The notes: a model not told the origin generated them from the letters alone. Shown: positions 49,980 through 62,748, numbered from the stretch's first letter. The stretch is 64,000 nucleotides of DNA from Metabacillus litoralis (GCF_003667825.1 NZ_CP033043.1:2523501-2587500), one strand, 5' to 3'. Program-made: numbers and translations.

Positions 49980-50153
49980 TTAGAATTTGCGCTTTCTAGC
50001 TGCTTCAGACTTTTTCTTACGCTTTACGCTAGGCTTTTCATAGAATTCGCGCTTTCTTGCTTCTTGTATTGTACCACTTTTTGATACAGTACGTTTGAAA
50101 CGACGAAGAGCATCTTCAAGCGACTCGTTTTTACGAACGACCGTTTTTGACAT
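49980..50153 (-). CDS. rpsU: 30S ribosomal protein S21
   Basis: 57 residues: [20 protein letters not shown] ... ending EAARKRKF, with the usual very basic C-terminus. GGAGGGAGGGAAAGAG precedes the ATG. Needed for translation initiation on 30S; in B. subtilis it affects motility. First gene of rpsU-yqeY, under a strong promoter. Confidence 0.98.
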   Translation of the reverse strand: MSKTVVRKNESLEDALRRFKRTVSKSGTIQEARKREFYEKPSVKRKKKSEAARKRKF

Positions 50154-50231
50154 TCTCTTTCCCTCCCTCCGAATACAACCAATCGACTACTTGTAAATAA
50201 AACATGCCTATAGATAAACATGTACTTTGAC

Positions 50232-50260
50232 ATTATAATATAATGACTAAAACAGGTCAA
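50232..50260 (-). promoter_or_regulatory. Strong SigA promoter of rpsU
   Basis: Minus strand TTGACC, 17 bases, TATAAT, about 80 bases before the rpsU start. Confidence 0.85.
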
Positions 50261-50402
50261 CTCATATAATAAATTCTTATTCTTTTATTAAAAACCTTTA
50301 TCTTAAGGCTATCTTATGAATATACCTGTCATTTGTTTGTACTAATGCTTAAAAAGGAATAAATTGGTTGTTATTATTTTTCGGTAAATATAGCCCTTTA
50401 TT

Positions 50403-51071
50403 TTAATAATCAGATGTGGATACTTCACCTTTAACGATTGCAACACCGGAACTTGCTCCGATACGAGTAGCTCCTGCAGCGATTAATGCCTCTGCACCTT
50501 CAGTATCTCTAACCCCACCTGATGCCTTAACTCCAATATCAGGACCTACTGTTTTTCTCATTAAAGCAATATCTTCAACAGTAGCTCCGCCAGTAGAGAA
50601 GCCTGTTGATGTTTTTACAAAGTCAGCTCCTGCTTTAACAGCAAGTTCACAAGCTCTTACCTTTTCTTCTTCAGTTAAAAGACTCGTCTCTATAATAACC
50701 TTTGTTAGAGCCTTTCCTTTTGCCGCTTCCACAACTGCTTCAATATCACGCTGAACAAGCTCATCATTTTTATCTTTTAAAGCACCGATATTTATGACCA
50801 TATCAACTTCTGTTGCACCCTTTGAGATAGCATCCTTCGTTTCAAAACCCTTTGTCTCAGGAGTGTTTGCACCTAGCGGGAAACCTATAACAGTACAAAC
50901 CTTTACTTCTGAATCTTTTAAAAGTTGGGCAGCTATTTCAACCCAAGTTGGATTTACACAAACAGATGCAAACTGGAATTCAATTGCTTCATGACATAGC
51001 TTTTCTACTGTTTCTTTTGTTGTATCCGCTTTTAAAGCTGTATGATCTATCATTTTTGCAATTTTAGACAT
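50403..51071 (-). CDS. deoC: Deoxyribose-phosphate aldolase
   Basis: 222 residues. Active-site residues are visible: Asp in '[13 protein letters not shown]' (~90), Schiff-base Lys in '[15 protein letters not shown]' (~150) and second Lys in '[10 protein letters not shown]' (~180). Splits 2-deoxyribose 5-phosphate to glyceraldehyde 3-phosphate and acetaldehyde in nucleoside salvage. AAAGGAGAAG precedes the ATG. Confidence 0.97.
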   Translation of the reverse strand: MSKIAKMIDHTALKADTTKETVEKLCHEAIEFQFASVCVNPTWVEIAAQLLKDSEVKVCTVIGFPLGANTPETKGFETKDAISKGATEVDMVINIGALKDKNDELVQRDIEAVVEAAKGKALTKVIIETSLLTEEEKVRACELAVKAGADFVKTSTGFSTGGATVEDIALMRKTVGPDIGVKASGGVRDTEGAEALIAAGATRIGASSGVAIVKGEVSTSDY

Positions 51072-51354
51072 TATGTATCTTCTCCTTTAATTTGATGGTT
51101 GTCCGACATCTTACATCTTATCATTTATCATGTATAAAAACGAGTATAAAAATAATTTGTGCTAGTAAGAGAAATTTAGTCATTTTTATGGTTAGAGGAA
51201 AGATAAAAGTCAATTCTGTATAGCATGGGGCGGAATTACGTTGATATAGAGAGAGCGAGTAGATACACTTGGATTTTAATTTTAGTAGCCTTTAAAAGTG
51301 GTACGTATGAAGATCGTATTCCTTTACTTTTCTCTAGCTTTTGGTCTTCATCGA

Positions 51355-51458
51355 CCTTATGAACGACACTACAACGGCCTTTCCTCTTCGCTCTGTCGTT
51401 CATCCCCCTTATGAACGACACTTCACCTCTCTTTCCTCTTCGTCTTGTCGTTCATCCC
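51355..51458. repeat. Two tandem 52-bp units with ATGAACGAC/GTCGTTCAT palindromes
   Basis: Units 51355-51406 and 51407-51458 share CCTTATGAACGACACT, TTTCCTCTTCG and TGTCGTTCATCCC, about 85 percent identical. Each unit can fold on itself via ATGAACGAC/GTCGTTCAT. Non-coding. Confidence 0.75.
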
Positions 51459-51524
51459 TCTTCGACCTCCACTGGGATTTCCTCCTCATCTTGCCGTACA
51501 GATCCAAATACTCTCCCCAAAAAA

Positions 51525-51556
51525 TTAGGCGCGAATTCCTAAGAATCCGCGCCTAA
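51525..51556 (-). terminator. Terminator of the dnaK-operon tail (mtaB)
   Basis: TTAGGCGCG-AATTC / GAATC-CGCGCCTAA, 13 of 14 pairs, followed on the minus strand by TTTTTTGG. Confidence 0.85.
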
Positions 51557-51570
51557 TCTATAGTCTCTTA

Positions 51571-52929
51571 TCATGAAGTTAAACGAACTTCTTCTACCTT
51601 TACAGTCTCTTCCATCACTCTTACAAACTGACCCTCATTGAATGGGTAGCCGGCTTTTGTGATTTTGACCTTGACGATTTTTCCGACCATTTCCTCATTT
51701 GCTGGGAATACAACTTTTAAATAATTGTCTGTATATCCAACATATAAGTTTTCGTTTGTTTCTTCTTTGTATCTTTCTTCAGGAATTATTTCTAATACTT
51801 CATTTTCAAATTGTGAAGCATATTCTTTAGCTAATTGATCTGAAAGTTCAATAAGACGGTGAACACGTTCATTTTTTATGTCCTCGTCTACTTGATCTTC
51901 CATACGTGCGGCAGGTGTGCCTGTACGTTTAGAATAAGGGAACACATGTAGCTCAGAAAACTTATGTTTTTTAATAAAGTTATAAGTTTCCATAAACTCT
52001 TCTTCCGTTTCACCTGGGAAGCCAACGATAACGTCAGATGTAATCGCTAAGCCAGGTAATGCTTCTTTTAAACGCTCAATGCGCTCAGCAAAGAATTCCA
52101 TCGTATATTTTCTACGCATGCGTTTTAGGACAGTATCAGAGCCTGACTGAATTGGAATGTGTAGATGACGAACCACTTTGTCAGAGTTTTGAAGTACCTC
52201 AATGACTTCATCAGAAATCTGACTTGCTTCAATCGAAGAAATACGGATACGTTTTAGACCTTCTACTTGCTCGTCTAAGTCTCTTAAAAGCATAGCTAGG
52301 TTATAGTCCTTTAAGTCCTCACCATATCCACCTGTGTGAATTCCTGTTAAGACGATTTCTTTATAACCCGCATCTACGAGTTGTTGAGCTTGTGCAACTA
52401 CCTCTTTAGGGTCACGAGAACGCATTAAACCGCGAGCCCAAGGAATAATACAAAAAGTACAGAAGTTGTTGCAGCCTTCTTGAATTTTTAATGAAGCTCT
52501 TGTACGGTCTGTGAATGAAGGAACATCAAGTTCTTCATAAACACGTGTTTTCATAATGTTTCTAACGCCGTTAATTGGCTTTCTTTCTTCTTTGTATTGC
52601 TCAATATACTCTAGCATTTTTACACGGTCTTGAGTTCCAACCACAATATCAACACCTGGAATTGCCATGATTTCAGCTGGAGAAGTTTGGGCATAACATC
52701 CTGTTACACAAATAACACCATCCGGATTTTTTCGAATGGCACGACGAATCACTTGACGACTTTTTTTATCACCAGTGTTGGTAACTGTACAAGTATTAAT
52801 AACATATACGTCTGCAACACGTTCATAGTCAGTACGTTCATAGCCAGCTTCTTTAAAGAGCTGCCATATCGCTTCTGTTTCGTAATGATTTACTTTACAA
52901 CCTAATGTATGAAATGCAACTGTAGGCAT
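51571..52929 (-). CDS. mtaB: tRNA t6A37 methylthiotransferase MtaB
   Basis: 452 residues from ATG 52929 (GAGGTGAAGATC upstream). UPF0004 N-domain with cysteines in 'TLGCKVNHYE', 'NTCTVT', 'VTGCYAQ'; radical SAM motif 'CNNFCTFCIIPWARG' (C-x3-C-x2-C); C-terminal TRAM domain. Makes ms2t6A in tRNA-Lys. Last gene of the heat-shock operon. Confidence 0.97.
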   Translation of the reverse strand: MPTVAFHTLGCKVNHYETEAIWQLFKEAGYERTDYERVADVYVINTCTVTNTGDKKSRQVIRRAIRKNPDGVICVTGCYAQTSPAEIMAIPGVDIVVGTQDRVKMLEYIEQYKEERKPINGVRNIMKTRVYEELDVPSFTDRTRASLKIQEGCNNFCTFCIIPWARGLMRSRDPKEVVAQAQQLVDAGYKEIVLTGIHTGGYGEDLKDYNLAMLLRDLDEQVEGLKRIRISSIEASQISDEVIEVLQNSDKVVRHLHIPIQSGSDTVLKRMRRKYTMEFFAERIERLKEALPGLAITSDVIVGFPGETEEEFMETYNFIKKHKFSELHVFPYSKRTGTPAARMEDQVDEDIKNERVHRLIELSDQLAKEYASQFENEVLEIIPEERYKEETNENLYVGYTDNYLKVVFPANEEMVGKIVKVKITKAGYPFNEGQFVRVMEETVKVEEVRLTS

Positions 52930-52934
52930 GATCT

Positions 52935-53690
52935 TCACCTCGATAGTTCGAAATTATAGGAAACAGCAGATAATAAATACAACGGTGCTGTCTCAGTTCT
53001 TAATATTCTTGGGCCAAAACTACAAATAATAAAACCAGCTTCCTCGAGTTTTGAAACCTCTTTTTCTGTTAATCCACCCTCAGGTCCAAACACAGCAAGC
53101 ATGGATCCTCCAACCTGAAGTTCATCAAAGGCTTTAGCCAGGTTTTTCTTTTCTCCCTGTTTAGCAGACTCTTCATAAGCCACAATTTTTACATCGAAGC
53201 CTTTTGCTAGAGAAATCAGTTCGTGAAAATCACATGGTTCACTAATTGTTGGAATTATATTGCGGTATGATTGCTCTGATGCTTCCTTTGCGATCTTGGA
53301 CCAACGCTCAAGCTTTTTGCCGACCTTTTTAGTCTCAAGCTTTACAATTGAACGAGCAGCATTAAAAGGGATAAATGAAGAAGCACCTAATTCGGTGCCC
53401 TTTTGAATAATCCACTCAAGCTTATCCCCTTTAGGCAACCCGCTCGCAATGGAAATAGAAACTGGTAATTCATGATTCACTGTCATCCATTCTAATACAG
53501 AACAACTCACTTGGTCATTGGTAATTTCAACAATTTCACAAAGTGCTTCAAAACCATCCTTTGTACAGCAGACAACCTTATTACCTGGTTGCATACGCAA
53601 TACACGTGAGATATGGTGTACGTCGTCACCTGTAATAAAGATATCTCCCTCAATATTTTCTTTTGCTGTATTTATAAAATATCGTTGCAA
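52935..53690 (-). CDS. rsmE: 16S rRNA (uracil-1498-N3)-methyltransferase RsmE
   Basis: 251 residues from TTG 53690, chosen because AAAGAGGGAA precedes it and MQRYFIN matches family starts; an ATG at 53738 would lie inside prmA. N-terminal PUA-like domain and C-terminal SPOUT knot: 'VFGPEGGLTEKEV' and 'GPRILRTETAPLY'. Modifies U1498 of 16S rRNA. Confidence 0.95.
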   Translation of the reverse strand: MQRYFINTAKENIEGDIFITGDDVHHISRVLRMQPGNKVVCCTKDGFEALCEIVEITNDQVSCSVLEWMTVNHELPVSISIASGLPKGDKLEWIIQKGTELGASSFIPFNAARSIVKLETKKVGKKLERWSKIAKEASEQSYRNIIPTISEPCDFHELISLAKGFDVKIVAYEESAKQGEKKNLAKAFDELQVGGSMLAVFGPEGGLTEKEVSKLEEAGFIICSFGPRILRTETAPLYLLSAVSYNFELSR

Positions 53691-53707
53691 AGGGATTCCC
53701 TCTTTCT

Positions 53708-54646
53708 TTACTTCTTTTTCGCGATAAACGCAACCCAATCTTCCATGACCATTGTTTCTTCAATCACAAAACCAGCATTTTGCAGAGCATCTTTTACTTC
53801 ATTTTTCTTGTTTTGAATAATACCTGATGTAATAAAAGTTCCGTCTTGTTTCAATACTTCATATGCTTTATCAATAAAGCGAACGATAATTTCAGCAAGA
53901 ATATTGGATACAATTAAATCAACTGGGCCTTCAACACCGTCAAGGAGATTTTTTTGAGAAACATTGACAATGTTTTGTACTTTGTTAATCTTACAATTTA
54001 AGCGGGCACTATCAACTGCCACTTGATCTAAGTCATATGCATCAATACTTTTGGCACCAAGTAAACCAGCAGCAATACTTAAAACACCAGATCCTGTTCC
54101 TACGTCAATAACTGTATCGTCCTTTTGAACAGTACGTTCTAATGCTTGTATACATAATACAGTAGTAGGATGTGTTCCTGTTCCAAAGGCCATTCCTGGA
54201 TCTAGCTCTATGATTAATTCATCTGAACTTACAGGTTCATAGATCTCCCAAGTTGGAACAATCGTAAACTTTTCAGAAATTTTAACAGGGTGGTAATATT
54301 TTTTCCAAGCTGTTGCCCATTCTTCTTCATTTACTTCACTTATTGTAATATGATTTCTTCCGAGATCGATATCATATACCAGTAGATTATTGATACCAGC
54401 TTTTATGCCCTCAACGGTTTCACCAAGAAAACTATTAACAGGTAAATAAGCCTTTACAACAACACCTTCTTCTGGATAATCGGTTGGATCTAGTTGGTAG
54501 ATTTCGCCGAGGGATGTACTCCGTTCCTTCATTAAGTCAGCTAAATCCTCAATGACCACACCACTTGCTCCAGCTTCATGCAAAATATTAGAAATGGGTT
54601 CCACCGCTTCTTGTGTTGTATGGATGCTTAATTCAGACCATTTCAT
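53708..54646 (-). CDS. prmA: Ribosomal protein L11 methyltransferase PrmA
   Basis: 312 residues from ATG 54646 (TTGGAG upstream). Substrate-binding N-domain, then SAM motif I '[19 protein letters not shown]' (~178-196) and '[12 protein letters not shown]' (~242). Trimethylates L11. Seventeen bases behind rsmE's start region, 31 bases after dnaJ. Confidence 0.96.
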   Translation of the reverse strand: MKWSELSIHTTQEAVEPISNILHEAGASGVVIEDLADLMKERSTSLGEIYQLDPTDYPEEGVVVKAYLPVNSFLGETVEGIKAGINNLLVYDIDLGRNHITISEVNEEEWATAWKKYYHPVKISEKFTIVPTWEIYEPVSSDELIIELDPGMAFGTGTHPTTVLCIQALERTVQKDDTVIDVGTGSGVLSIAAGLLGAKSIDAYDLDQVAVDSARLNCKINKVQNIVNVSQKNLLDGVEGPVDLIVSNILAEIIVRFIDKAYEVLKQDGTFITSGIIQNKKNEVKDALQNAGFVIEETMVMEDWVAFIAKKK

Positions 54647-54677
54647 ATCTACCAACTCCAATCCTTAACCTTAAATA

Positions 54678-55799
54678 TTAGTCACCTTTGAACGCTCGTT
54701 TTACTTTATCAAAAAAGCTTTCTTCATGTTCATCAGGTTTTGCCCCACTGATTTCAGCAAATTCTCTCAACAAATCTTTTTGTTTTTCTGATAAATTCGT
54801 AGGAGTTAGCACACGTAAAATCACATATTGATCTCCTTGGCCATAGCCTCTTACATTCGGTACTCCCTTACCAGAAAGACGGAATTTTTTACCTGTTTGT
54901 GTTCCAGCAGGTACTTTAAGTTTTACCTTACCGTGTAATGTTGGAACCTCAATTTCATCTCCAAGTGCAGCTTGAGCAAAGGTTAATGGCATTTCACAAT
55001 AGATGTCGTCGCCATCTCTTTCAAAGAATTCATGTTCTCTCACATGGAAAACAACATACAGGTCCCCTGGAGGTCCACCATTTACTCCTGGCTCCCCTTG
55101 TGCAGAGACACGTAGCTGTTGACCATCATCAACACCTGCAGGAATTTTCACTTGAATTTTTTTGCGTTTTTTCACTTTACCTGCTCCACGACAAGTTCCA
55201 CATTTATGCTTAATGATTTTACCTGTTCCTTCACAGTAGTGACAAACTCTTCGATTGACAATACGACCGAACGGGGTATTTTGTTCAACACTTTGTTGAC
55301 CGCTACCGCCACAATGCGAACATGTCTCAGGGGACGTTCCTTTTTGAGCACCCGAGCCATCACATGTTTCACACGTTTCTTCACGTGGGATTTCAATTGT
55401 AGTTTCTTTACCAAAAACAGCTTCTTCAAAATCCAGCGTCATAGTATATTGTAAGTCGGCACCTTGTCTTGGAGCGTTAGGATCTCTTCTTCTTGTGCCA
55501 CCGCCAAAGATTGAGCTAAAAATATCTTCAAAGCCAAAACCATCGCCACCGAAACCAGCGCCGCCACCAAAGCCTTGATTTGGATCAGTATGTCCAAATT
55601 GATCATAATGAGCTTTCTTTTGATCATCACTTAATGTTTCATAGGCTTCTGTAATTTCTTTGAATTTTTCGTCTGCATCTGCTTCTTTGTTGATGTCTGG
55701 ATGGTATTTCTTTGAAAGCTTACGATAAGCCTTTTTTATCTCATCCTTACTGGCGTTCTTACCTAAACCGAGCACATCATAGTAATCACGCTTGCTCAT
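54678..55799 (-). CDS. dnaJ: Co-chaperone DnaJ
   Basis: 373 residues. J domain with HPD in 'KYHPDINK' (~33), G/F region (~75-105), zinc domain with four CxxCxGx[33 protein letters not shown], then the peptide-binding C-domain. Stimulates DnaK ATPase. A terminator-like hairpin separates it from dnaK. Confidence 0.98.
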   Translation of the reverse strand: MSKRDYYDVLGLGKNASKDEIKKAYRKLSKKYHPDINKEADADEKFKEITEAYETLSDDQKKAHYDQFGHTDPNQGFGGGAGFGGDGFGFEDIFSSIFGGGTRRRDPNAPRQGADLQYTMTLDFEEAVFGKETTIEIPREETCETCDGSGAQKGTSPETCSHCGGSGQQSVEQNTPFGRIVNRRVCHYCEGTGKIIKHKCGTCRGAGKVKKRKKIQVKIPAGVDDGQQLRVSAQGEPGVNGGPPGDLYVVFHVREHEFFERDGDDIYCEMPLTFAQAALGDEIEVPTLHGKVKLKVPAGTQTGKKFRLSGKGVPNVRGYGQGDQYVILRVLTPTNLSEKQKDLLREFAEISGAKPDEHEESFFDKVKRAFKGD

Positions 55800-55905
55800 A
55801 ATTTCTCACTCCCGATTTTCTCACATAAGGTAAATTGTATCACTCAAAAGAGAAGAAAAGCAACATATTGTTACTGCTTATAACAAGCCTTTCACTTTTA
55901 CAAAA

Positions 55906-55941
55906 AAAGTCAAAGTCAAGACCTACCCTGACTTTGACTTT
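55906..55941 (-). terminator. Terminator-like hairpin between dnaK and dnaJ
   Basis: Perfect 13-bp stem AAAGTCAAAGTCA / TGACTTTGACTTT with a 10-base loop, followed by TTTTG on the minus strand. Expected to reduce dnaJ and downstream mRNA relative to dnaK. Confidence 0.7.
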
Positions 55942-55956
55942 TCACCTTAATATGAC

Positions 55957-57798
<1,842 letters not shown>

Positions 57799-57819
57799 CT
57801 AATATGTAAGTTATGATAA

Positions 57820-58398
57820 TTATTGATTTACTTTAACCATTGCAGGTCGAATGACTCGATCCTTCAATCTATATCCTTTTTGCAGTTCTTCAATGACAGT
57901 ATTAGAATCATAGTTTTCATCCTCAACTTGCATAACTGCTTGATGTAGATGTGGATCAAATTGTTCACCAACTGATTTGATTGTTTCTACACCTTCATTT
58001 TGTAAAGCTTGAACTAATTGGTTGTACACCATGTTCATTCCTTGTAGCAATGATTTGGTTTGATCATTGCTTGCTTCTATTTGTAACGCTCTTTCAAAGT
58101 TATCAAGAGCAGGTAAAATTTCAGAAACTAAGCTTTGTGCACGATACTTTTGAGCAGCCTCTTGATCTAAGCGAGCACGTCTTCTAAAGTTGTCAAAGTC
58201 TGCTTGAGCTCGAAGCATTTTGTTTTCTGTTTCATCAAGCTTTGCTTGTAGTTCAGAAATTTTAGCAGCTGACTCATCAACTACTTCAGTTTCTTCTACT
58301 TGAACATCATCTGCATCTACAATTTCAGCATCTGATTCGACATTTTCAACTGTATCTACTGTTTCTTCTTGTTCTGCAACGTTTTTTTCATTTGACAC
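57820..58398 (-). CDS. grpE: Nucleotide exchange factor GrpE
   Basis: 192 residues from GTG 58398 (GGGAGGTGAAAGATC upstream). Acidic disordered N-terminus (~1-45), long dimerising coiled coil (~46-115) with '[14 protein letters not shown]', and a beta domain ending '[16 protein letters not shown]'. Releases ADP from DnaK. Confidence 0.97.
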   Translation of the reverse strand: MSNEKNVAEQEETVDTVENVESDAEIVDADDVQVEETEVVDESAAKISELQAKLDETENKMLRAQADFDNFRRRARLDQEAAQKYRAQSLVSEILPALDNFERALQIEASNDQTKSLLQGMNMVYNQLVQALQNEGVETIKSVGEQFDPHLHQAVMQVEDENYDSNTVIEELQKGYRLKDRVIRPAMVKVNQ

Positions 58399-58459
58399 GA
58401 TCTTTCACCTCCCTTAAAGAAAGATATATATATATCTAGTATTTATAAGCATGGGAATC

Positions 58460-58484
58460 GGATGGAATAGCACTCATTCCATCC
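58460..58484 (-). other. Stem-loop between hrcA and grpE, likely mRNA processing site
   Basis: Perfect 9-bp stem GGATGGAAT / ATTCCATCC with a 7-base loop, no T run. B. subtilis dnaK operon mRNA is cleaved between hrcA and grpE, and a stem-loop at the new 5' end stabilises grpE-dnaK; this hairpin sits at the equivalent place. Confidence 0.6.
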
Positions 58485-58502
58485 TTATCAATATAACCAA
58501 GC

Positions 58503-59534
58503 TTATGAACCATGATACAAGTCAGTAAGAGTTTTAGACAGGTCGCGTGTCATTCTAGTTAATAAACTTACAACACGAGAATACTCCATTCGAGTAGGAC
58601 CAAGCACCGCTATTGTACCTAACTGGTTATCTCCTAATGAATAGGTGGCGGTAATTAGACTGCAGTTTTCCATTGCTGAAAGGTCATTTTCCTTACCAAT
58701 TTTTATCGAAATACCTGCAGAATTTGCTTTTAATAGTCCATACAACTCTTTTTCTTGCTCAATCATTGTTAAAAGTGACCGGATTCTCCCAATATCTGAA
58801 AACTCCGGTTGACTGAGCATATTTGTTTTACCACCAAAATAAATTTTCTCATTTGACTCTAAGTTTAATGAACCAGCCATGATCTTTAATAGCATGTCAT
58901 AGTTCTCAATATGATTCTTCAAGACAGTAACAACCTCTTTAAAGATCTTATTCTGGAGATCAACCAGTGGTACACCTACTAATCTTTCGTTAAGAATGTT
59001 TACCATCTTTTCAATATCACTTGGCTCTAGTGAATCTGGGAAAGTAATTGTACGATTTTCAACATGTCCAGTATTTGTGACAATGATCGCAACTGCAGTT
59101 TCCTTACTAATTGGCACAATTTGGATTCGCTTTAATCGATTTTCATTCACTTTCGGTCCTAATACAATCGATGTATAATTTGTCATTTCCGACAAAATTT
59201 GTGCTGATTTTTGAACAACCTTTTCCAGTTCAAAAATTTTCTCAGCATATATAGATTTAATTTGAGTTACTTCTGTTTTTGTTAATCTCTGTGGAGAAAG
59301 TAAATGGTCCACATAATAGCGATATCCCTTCTCAGAAGGAACACGTCCTGAGGAACTGTGTGTTTTCTCGATAAATCCCAGGTCCTCTAAGTCAGCCATA
59401 TCGTTCCTTATAGTAGCCGAGCTAAACGTAATTTCGTCTTTTTTCGCTAATGATCGAGAACCAACAGGCTGAGCTGAATGAATAAAATCATCAATGATGA
59501 CTTGAAGAACCAACAATTGGCGATCTGTAAGCAC
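58503..59534 (-). CDS. hrcA: Heat-inducible transcription repressor HrcA
   Basis: 343 residues from GTG 59534 (AGAGGTGATG upstream). N-terminal winged helix ('[20 protein letters not shown]', core [12 protein letters not shown]), GAF-like middle domain. Binds CIRCE with GroEL help and represses the dnaK and groE operons. Autoregulated by the CIRCE 16 bases upstream. Confidence 0.98.
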   Translation of the reverse strand: MLTDRQLLVLQVIIDDFIHSAQPVGSRSLAKKDEITFSSATIRNDMADLEDLGFIEKTHSSSGRVPSEKGYRYYVDHLLSPQRLTKTEVTQIKSIYAEKIFELEKVVQKSAQILSEMTNYTSIVLGPKVNENRLKRIQIVPISKETAVAIIVTNTGHVENRTITFPDSLEPSDIEKMVNILNERLVGVPLVDLQNKIFKEVVTVLKNHIENYDMLLKIMAGSLNLESNEKIYFGGKTNMLSQPEFSDIGRIRSLLTMIEQEKELYGLLKANSAGISIKIGKENDLSAMENCSLITATYSLGDNQLGTIAVLGPTRMEYSRVVSLLTRMTRDLSKTLTDLYHGS

Positions 59535-59549
59535 TATTCATCACCTCTG

Positions 59550-59576
59550 TTAGCACTCTTATATAGCGAGTGCTAA
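59550..59576 (-). promoter_or_regulatory. CIRCE operator
   Basis: Perfect TTAGCACTC-N9-GAGTGCTAA, matching the consensus exactly. HrcA binding here represses hrcA-grpE-dnaK-(dnaJ-prmA-rsmE-mtaB). Confidence 0.98.
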
Positions 59577-59587
59577 ATATATATAAA

Positions 59588-59616
59588 AAGTTATCAAAAC
59601 CAAAATAAATTGTCAA
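59588..59616 (-). promoter_or_regulatory. SigA promoter of the hrcA operon
   Basis: Minus strand TTGACA, 17 bases, TAACTT, just upstream of CIRCE, so that the operator covers the start site region. Confidence 0.65.
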
Positions 59617-59674
59617 TTATAAAATACTTGATTTATCAATGAAAAGCTCACATTTTTTAATAAAGTTGTGGTTA

Positions 59675-60817
59675 TTACGAAATTAAAAATTCTTGGAAAA
59701 CTTCATTGCCTAATAGCTTTCCTTTATGAGTAAGAAAAAGGGATTCATCGTCATTTACTAGTAGTCCTTGTTTAACGAGTTTTTGGATTTGGCTACCGAA
59801 TTTTTCTTCCAATTTAACTGAAAATCTTTCATAAAAAATTTCCTTGTTAACACCTTTTACTATTCGTAACCCAAGAAACATTTGCTCTTCCATTTCTTCT
59901 TCTTTGCTCACTTCTGTTTGTGTAGAAAAAGCTGTCCCAGATTCATCAATTTTCTCCATATACTTTCTAATTGGACCAACATTGGATGTTCTTACTCCAT
60001 TAACATATCCATGTGCACCTGCACCAAAACCATAGTAATATTCGTTGTTCCAATACGTTAGATTATGCTGACTTTCATATCCTGGAATGGCGTAATTACT
60101 TATTTCATATTGCTTATAGCCATGCTTCTCCATTTCTTCCATTGCCAATTCATACATTTGCGCCTCATGCTCCTGAGGTGGCAGTGTTAATTTTCCTTTT
60201 TGCATTAAATTATAAAACACTGTTTTCGGTTCAATGATTAAAGAATATGCGGAGAAGTGTTTTACATTTAGGGTAAATGCAGTTTCCAGCGTTTCTCTAA
60301 ATTGCTCGATTGTTTGTCCAGGCAGTGCATACATTAAATCGAGACTTAAATTATCAAACCCTACCTGTTCAGCTTGTTTTATTGTACGAAATACATCATC
60401 TTTTCGATGTACTCGTCCAATTTTATTGAGAAGCTCATTGTCAAAACTTTGAACCCCAATACTTAAGCGATTAACTCCTGCATTTTTTAACACTTCCAAT
60501 TTTTCTATAGAAAGTTCCCCAGGGTTTGCTTCAACTGCGAATTCAACAAGTTCATTTGTTGACAGCAGCTCGGTCGAAATACCTTCAAGAAGTCGATCAA
60601 GTTGCTTTGCCGATAAGGCTGTAGGAGTACCACCACCAATAAAAATGGTTTTAAGCGGCTCCTGTTGTTTATTAATTTCCTTAGCGTGATGCATTTCTGT
60701 TATAAGACTTTCAATATATTCATCAACTGGTTGTTGTTTGAAGAAGACCTTATTAAAATCACAATAATGACAAATATGATGGCAAAAAGGAATATGAATG
60801 TACGCGGATCTAATCAT
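59675..60817 (-). CDS. hemW: Radical SAM haem chaperone HemW (formerly hemN-like)
   Basis: 380 residues. Starts MIRSAYIHIPFCHHICHYCDF with C-x3-C-x2-C; 'FIGGGTPTALS', 'GVQSFDNELL', 'YALPGQT'. Often annotated as coproporphyrinogen III oxidase, but this short form lacks features of true HemN and is now seen as a haem-binding chaperone. AGGTGAAAAA precedes the ATG. Confidence 0.93.
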   Translation of the reverse strand: MIRSAYIHIPFCHHICHYCDFNKVFFKQQPVDEYIESLITEMHHAKEINKQQEPLKTIFIGGGTPTALSAKQLDRLLEGISTELLSTNELVEFAVEANPGELSIEKLEVLKNAGVNRLSIGVQSFDNELLNKIGRVHRKDDVFRTIKQAEQVGFDNLSLDLMYALPGQTIEQFRETLETAFTLNVKHFSAYSLIIEPKTVFYNLMQKGKLTLPPQEHEAQMYELAMEEMEKHGYKQYEISNYAIPGYESQHNLTYWNNEYYYGFGAGAHGYVNGVRTSNVGPIRKYMEKIDESGTAFSTQTEVSKEEEMEEQMFLGLRIVKGVNKEIFYERFSVKLEEKFGSQIQKLVKQGLLVNDDESLFLTHKGKLLGNEVFQEFLIS

Positions 60818-60839
60818 TTTTTCACCTTCTAATTAAGAA

Positions 60840-60859
60840 GCCGCAGACATCGCTGCGGC
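60840..60859 (-). terminator. Terminator of lepA
   Basis: Perfect 7-bp GC-rich GCCGCAG / CTGCGGC with 6-base loop, followed by TTCTT on the minus strand. Confidence 0.75.
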
Positions 60860-60924
60860 ATCCATTTTCTTTCATATAACTAAGAGAACTTATTATAGCA
60901 TGTATCCGATACTATCTAAAAGAA

Positions 60925-62748
60925 TCAGCTTTCATCCATACGCAATACAGCCATAAAGGCTTCTTGTGGTACTTCAACAGAACCAACTTGCTTCATTCTC
61001 TTTTTACCTTCTTTTTGTTTTTCTAATAACTTACGCTTACGTGAAATGTCGCCACCGTAACATTTAGCAAGTACGTTTTTACGCATCGCTTTGATTGTCG
61101 ATCTTGCCACAATCTTTTGACCAATCGCAGCTTGAATCGGCACTTCGAAATGTTGACGCGGGATGAGTTCTTTTAGTTTTTCAACAATAATTTTTCCACG
61201 GTCATATGATGAGTCACGGTGCACAATAAATGATAACGCATCAATCTTCTCACCATTCAATAGTATGTCCATTTTAACTAGAGTTGATGTTTTATAACCA
61301 ATTAATTCATAGTCAAAGGAAGCATAACCTTTTGTATTCGATTTTAATTGATCAAAGAAATCATAAACAATTTCAGATAATGGGATTTCGTAATTAATAT
61401 TAACCCGATTTTCATCAAGATATTGCATATCAATGAAATTTCCACGTTTCTTCTGACAAAGCTCCATGACAGCACCAACATAATCATTTGGAACCATTAT
61501 TGACGCTTTTACATAAGGCTCTTCAATACGGTCAATCTTTTGCGGATCAGGCATATTTGCTGGATTATCGACTCTTAAAGTTTCACCATCTGTTAAATGA
61601 ACATCATAGATAACACTTGGAGCTGTAGTAATTAAATCAATTTTGAATTCACGTTCAATGCGTTCTTGTATAATTTCCATATGAAGTAGTCCTAAAAATC
61701 CACATCGGAAACCAAATCCTAAAGCCTGTGACGTTTCTGGCTCAAATTGAAGAGACGAATCGTTTAGCTCAAGCTTTTCTAATGCATCACGTAAATCATT
61801 ATATTTAGCCGTATCAATTGGGTAAAGACCACAAAACACCATTGGATTTAACTTACGATAACCCGGAAGTGCCTCAGTTGCCCCATTTTTTGCATTCGTA
61901 ATTGTATCACCAACACGAGTGTCTCCTACGTTTTTAATAGCAGCTGTTAAAAAGCCAACATCTCCTACATTTAATTCTTTTAACTGGACAGGTTTAGGAT
62001 TGAATACCCCTACCTCAGTTACTTCAAATTCTTTACCAGTTGCCATCATTTTAATTTTTTGCCCTACTTTAACCGTTCCTTCCACAACACGAATGTATGC
62101 AACAACACCGCGGTAAGCGTCATATAAGGAGTCAAAGATAAGAGCTTTTAACGGCCCTTCAGGGTCACCTTGTGGTGCAGGTACTTTTTCTACAACCTGC
62201 TCTAATATCTCTTCAATACCAATTCCAGCTTTAGCAGATGCTAAAACTGCTTCAGATGCATCTAAACCGATTACGTCTTCAACCTCTTGACGAACACGTT
62301 CAGGGTCAGCACTTGGTAAGTCAATTTTGTTAATAACAGGAAGGATTTCCAAATCATTATCAAGCGCTAAATATACATTTGCAAGAGTTTGAGCTTCAAT
62401 TCCCTGAGCTGCATCAACTACAAGAATTGCTCCTTCACATGCTGCAAGGCTTCGTGAAACCTCGTACGTAAAGTCGACATGTCCTGGAGTATCGATTAAA
62501 TGGAAAGTGTATTCCTCTCCATCTTTCGCTTTATATTTTAATTGAACGGCATTTAATTTAATCGTTATTCCACGCTCGCGTTCAAGATCCATTGAATCTA
62601 ACAGCTGATTCTTCATTTCACGCTGAGTTAAAGCTGATGTTTTTTCTAAAATACGATCTGCTAGAGTCGATTTACCGTGGTCAATATGAGCAATAATCGA
62701 AAAATTCCGGATTTTCGACTGCCTTTTTAATTTTTCTTCTCTATTCAT
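60925..62748 (-). CDS. lepA: Elongation factor 4 (LepA)
   Basis: 607 residues. G1 [10 protein letters not shown]3 DTPGHVDF, G4 NKIDLP, G5 SAKAG; EF-G-like domains and the LepA-specific C-terminal domain. A GTPase acting on ribosomes, in back-translocation or initiation. GGAGTGAAAAC is 13 bases ahead of ATG, slightly far. Confidence 0.98.
   Translation of the reverse strand: MNREEKLKRQSKIRNFSIIAHIDHGKSTLADRILEKTSALTQREMKNQLLDSMDLERERGITIKLNAVQLKYKAKDGEEYTFHLIDTPGHVDFTYEVSRSLAACEGAILVVDAAQGIEAQTLANVYLALDNDLEILPVINKIDLPSADPERVRQEVEDVIGLDASEAVLASAKAGIGIEEILEQVVEKVPAPQGDPEGPLKALIFDSLYDAYRGVVAYIRVVEGTVKVGQKIKMMATGKEFEVTEVGVFNPKPVQLKELNVGDVGFLTAAIKNVGDTRVGDTITNAKNGATEALPGYRKLNPMVFCGLYPIDTAKYNDLRDALEKLELNDSSLQFEPETSQALGFGFRCGFLGLLHMEIIQERIEREFKIDLITTAPSVIYDVHLTDGETLRVDNPANMPDPQKIDRIEEPYVKASIMVPNDYVGAVMELCQKKRGNFIDMQYLDENRVNINYEIPLSEIVYDFFDQLKSNTKGYASFDYELIGYKTSTLVKMDILLNGEKIDALSFIVHRDSSYDRGKIIVEKLKELIPRQHFEVPIQAAIGQKIVARSTIKAMRKNVLAKCYGGDISRKRKLLEKQKEGKKRMKQVGSVEVPQEAFMAVLRMDES

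Larger units (their letters stand above)
51072..51570. other. 499-base intergenic region deoC-mtaB
   Basis: Holds the deoC upstream region, a 52-bp tandem repeat (51355-51458) and the mtaB terminator (51525-51556). A 61-codon minus-strand frame across the repeat (MSFIRGMNDRAKRKG..) has no ribosome site and looks like repeat read-through. Confidence 0.5.

Noticed and set aside
50024..50260. Minus-strand 78-codon frame over rpsU
   Set aside because: Overlaps rpsU in another frame and includes its promoter; rpsU at 49980-50153 is unmistakable.
51236..51421. Minus-strand 61-codon frame (MSFIRGMNDRAKRKG...)
   Set aside because: Created by the tandem repeat; no ribosome site.
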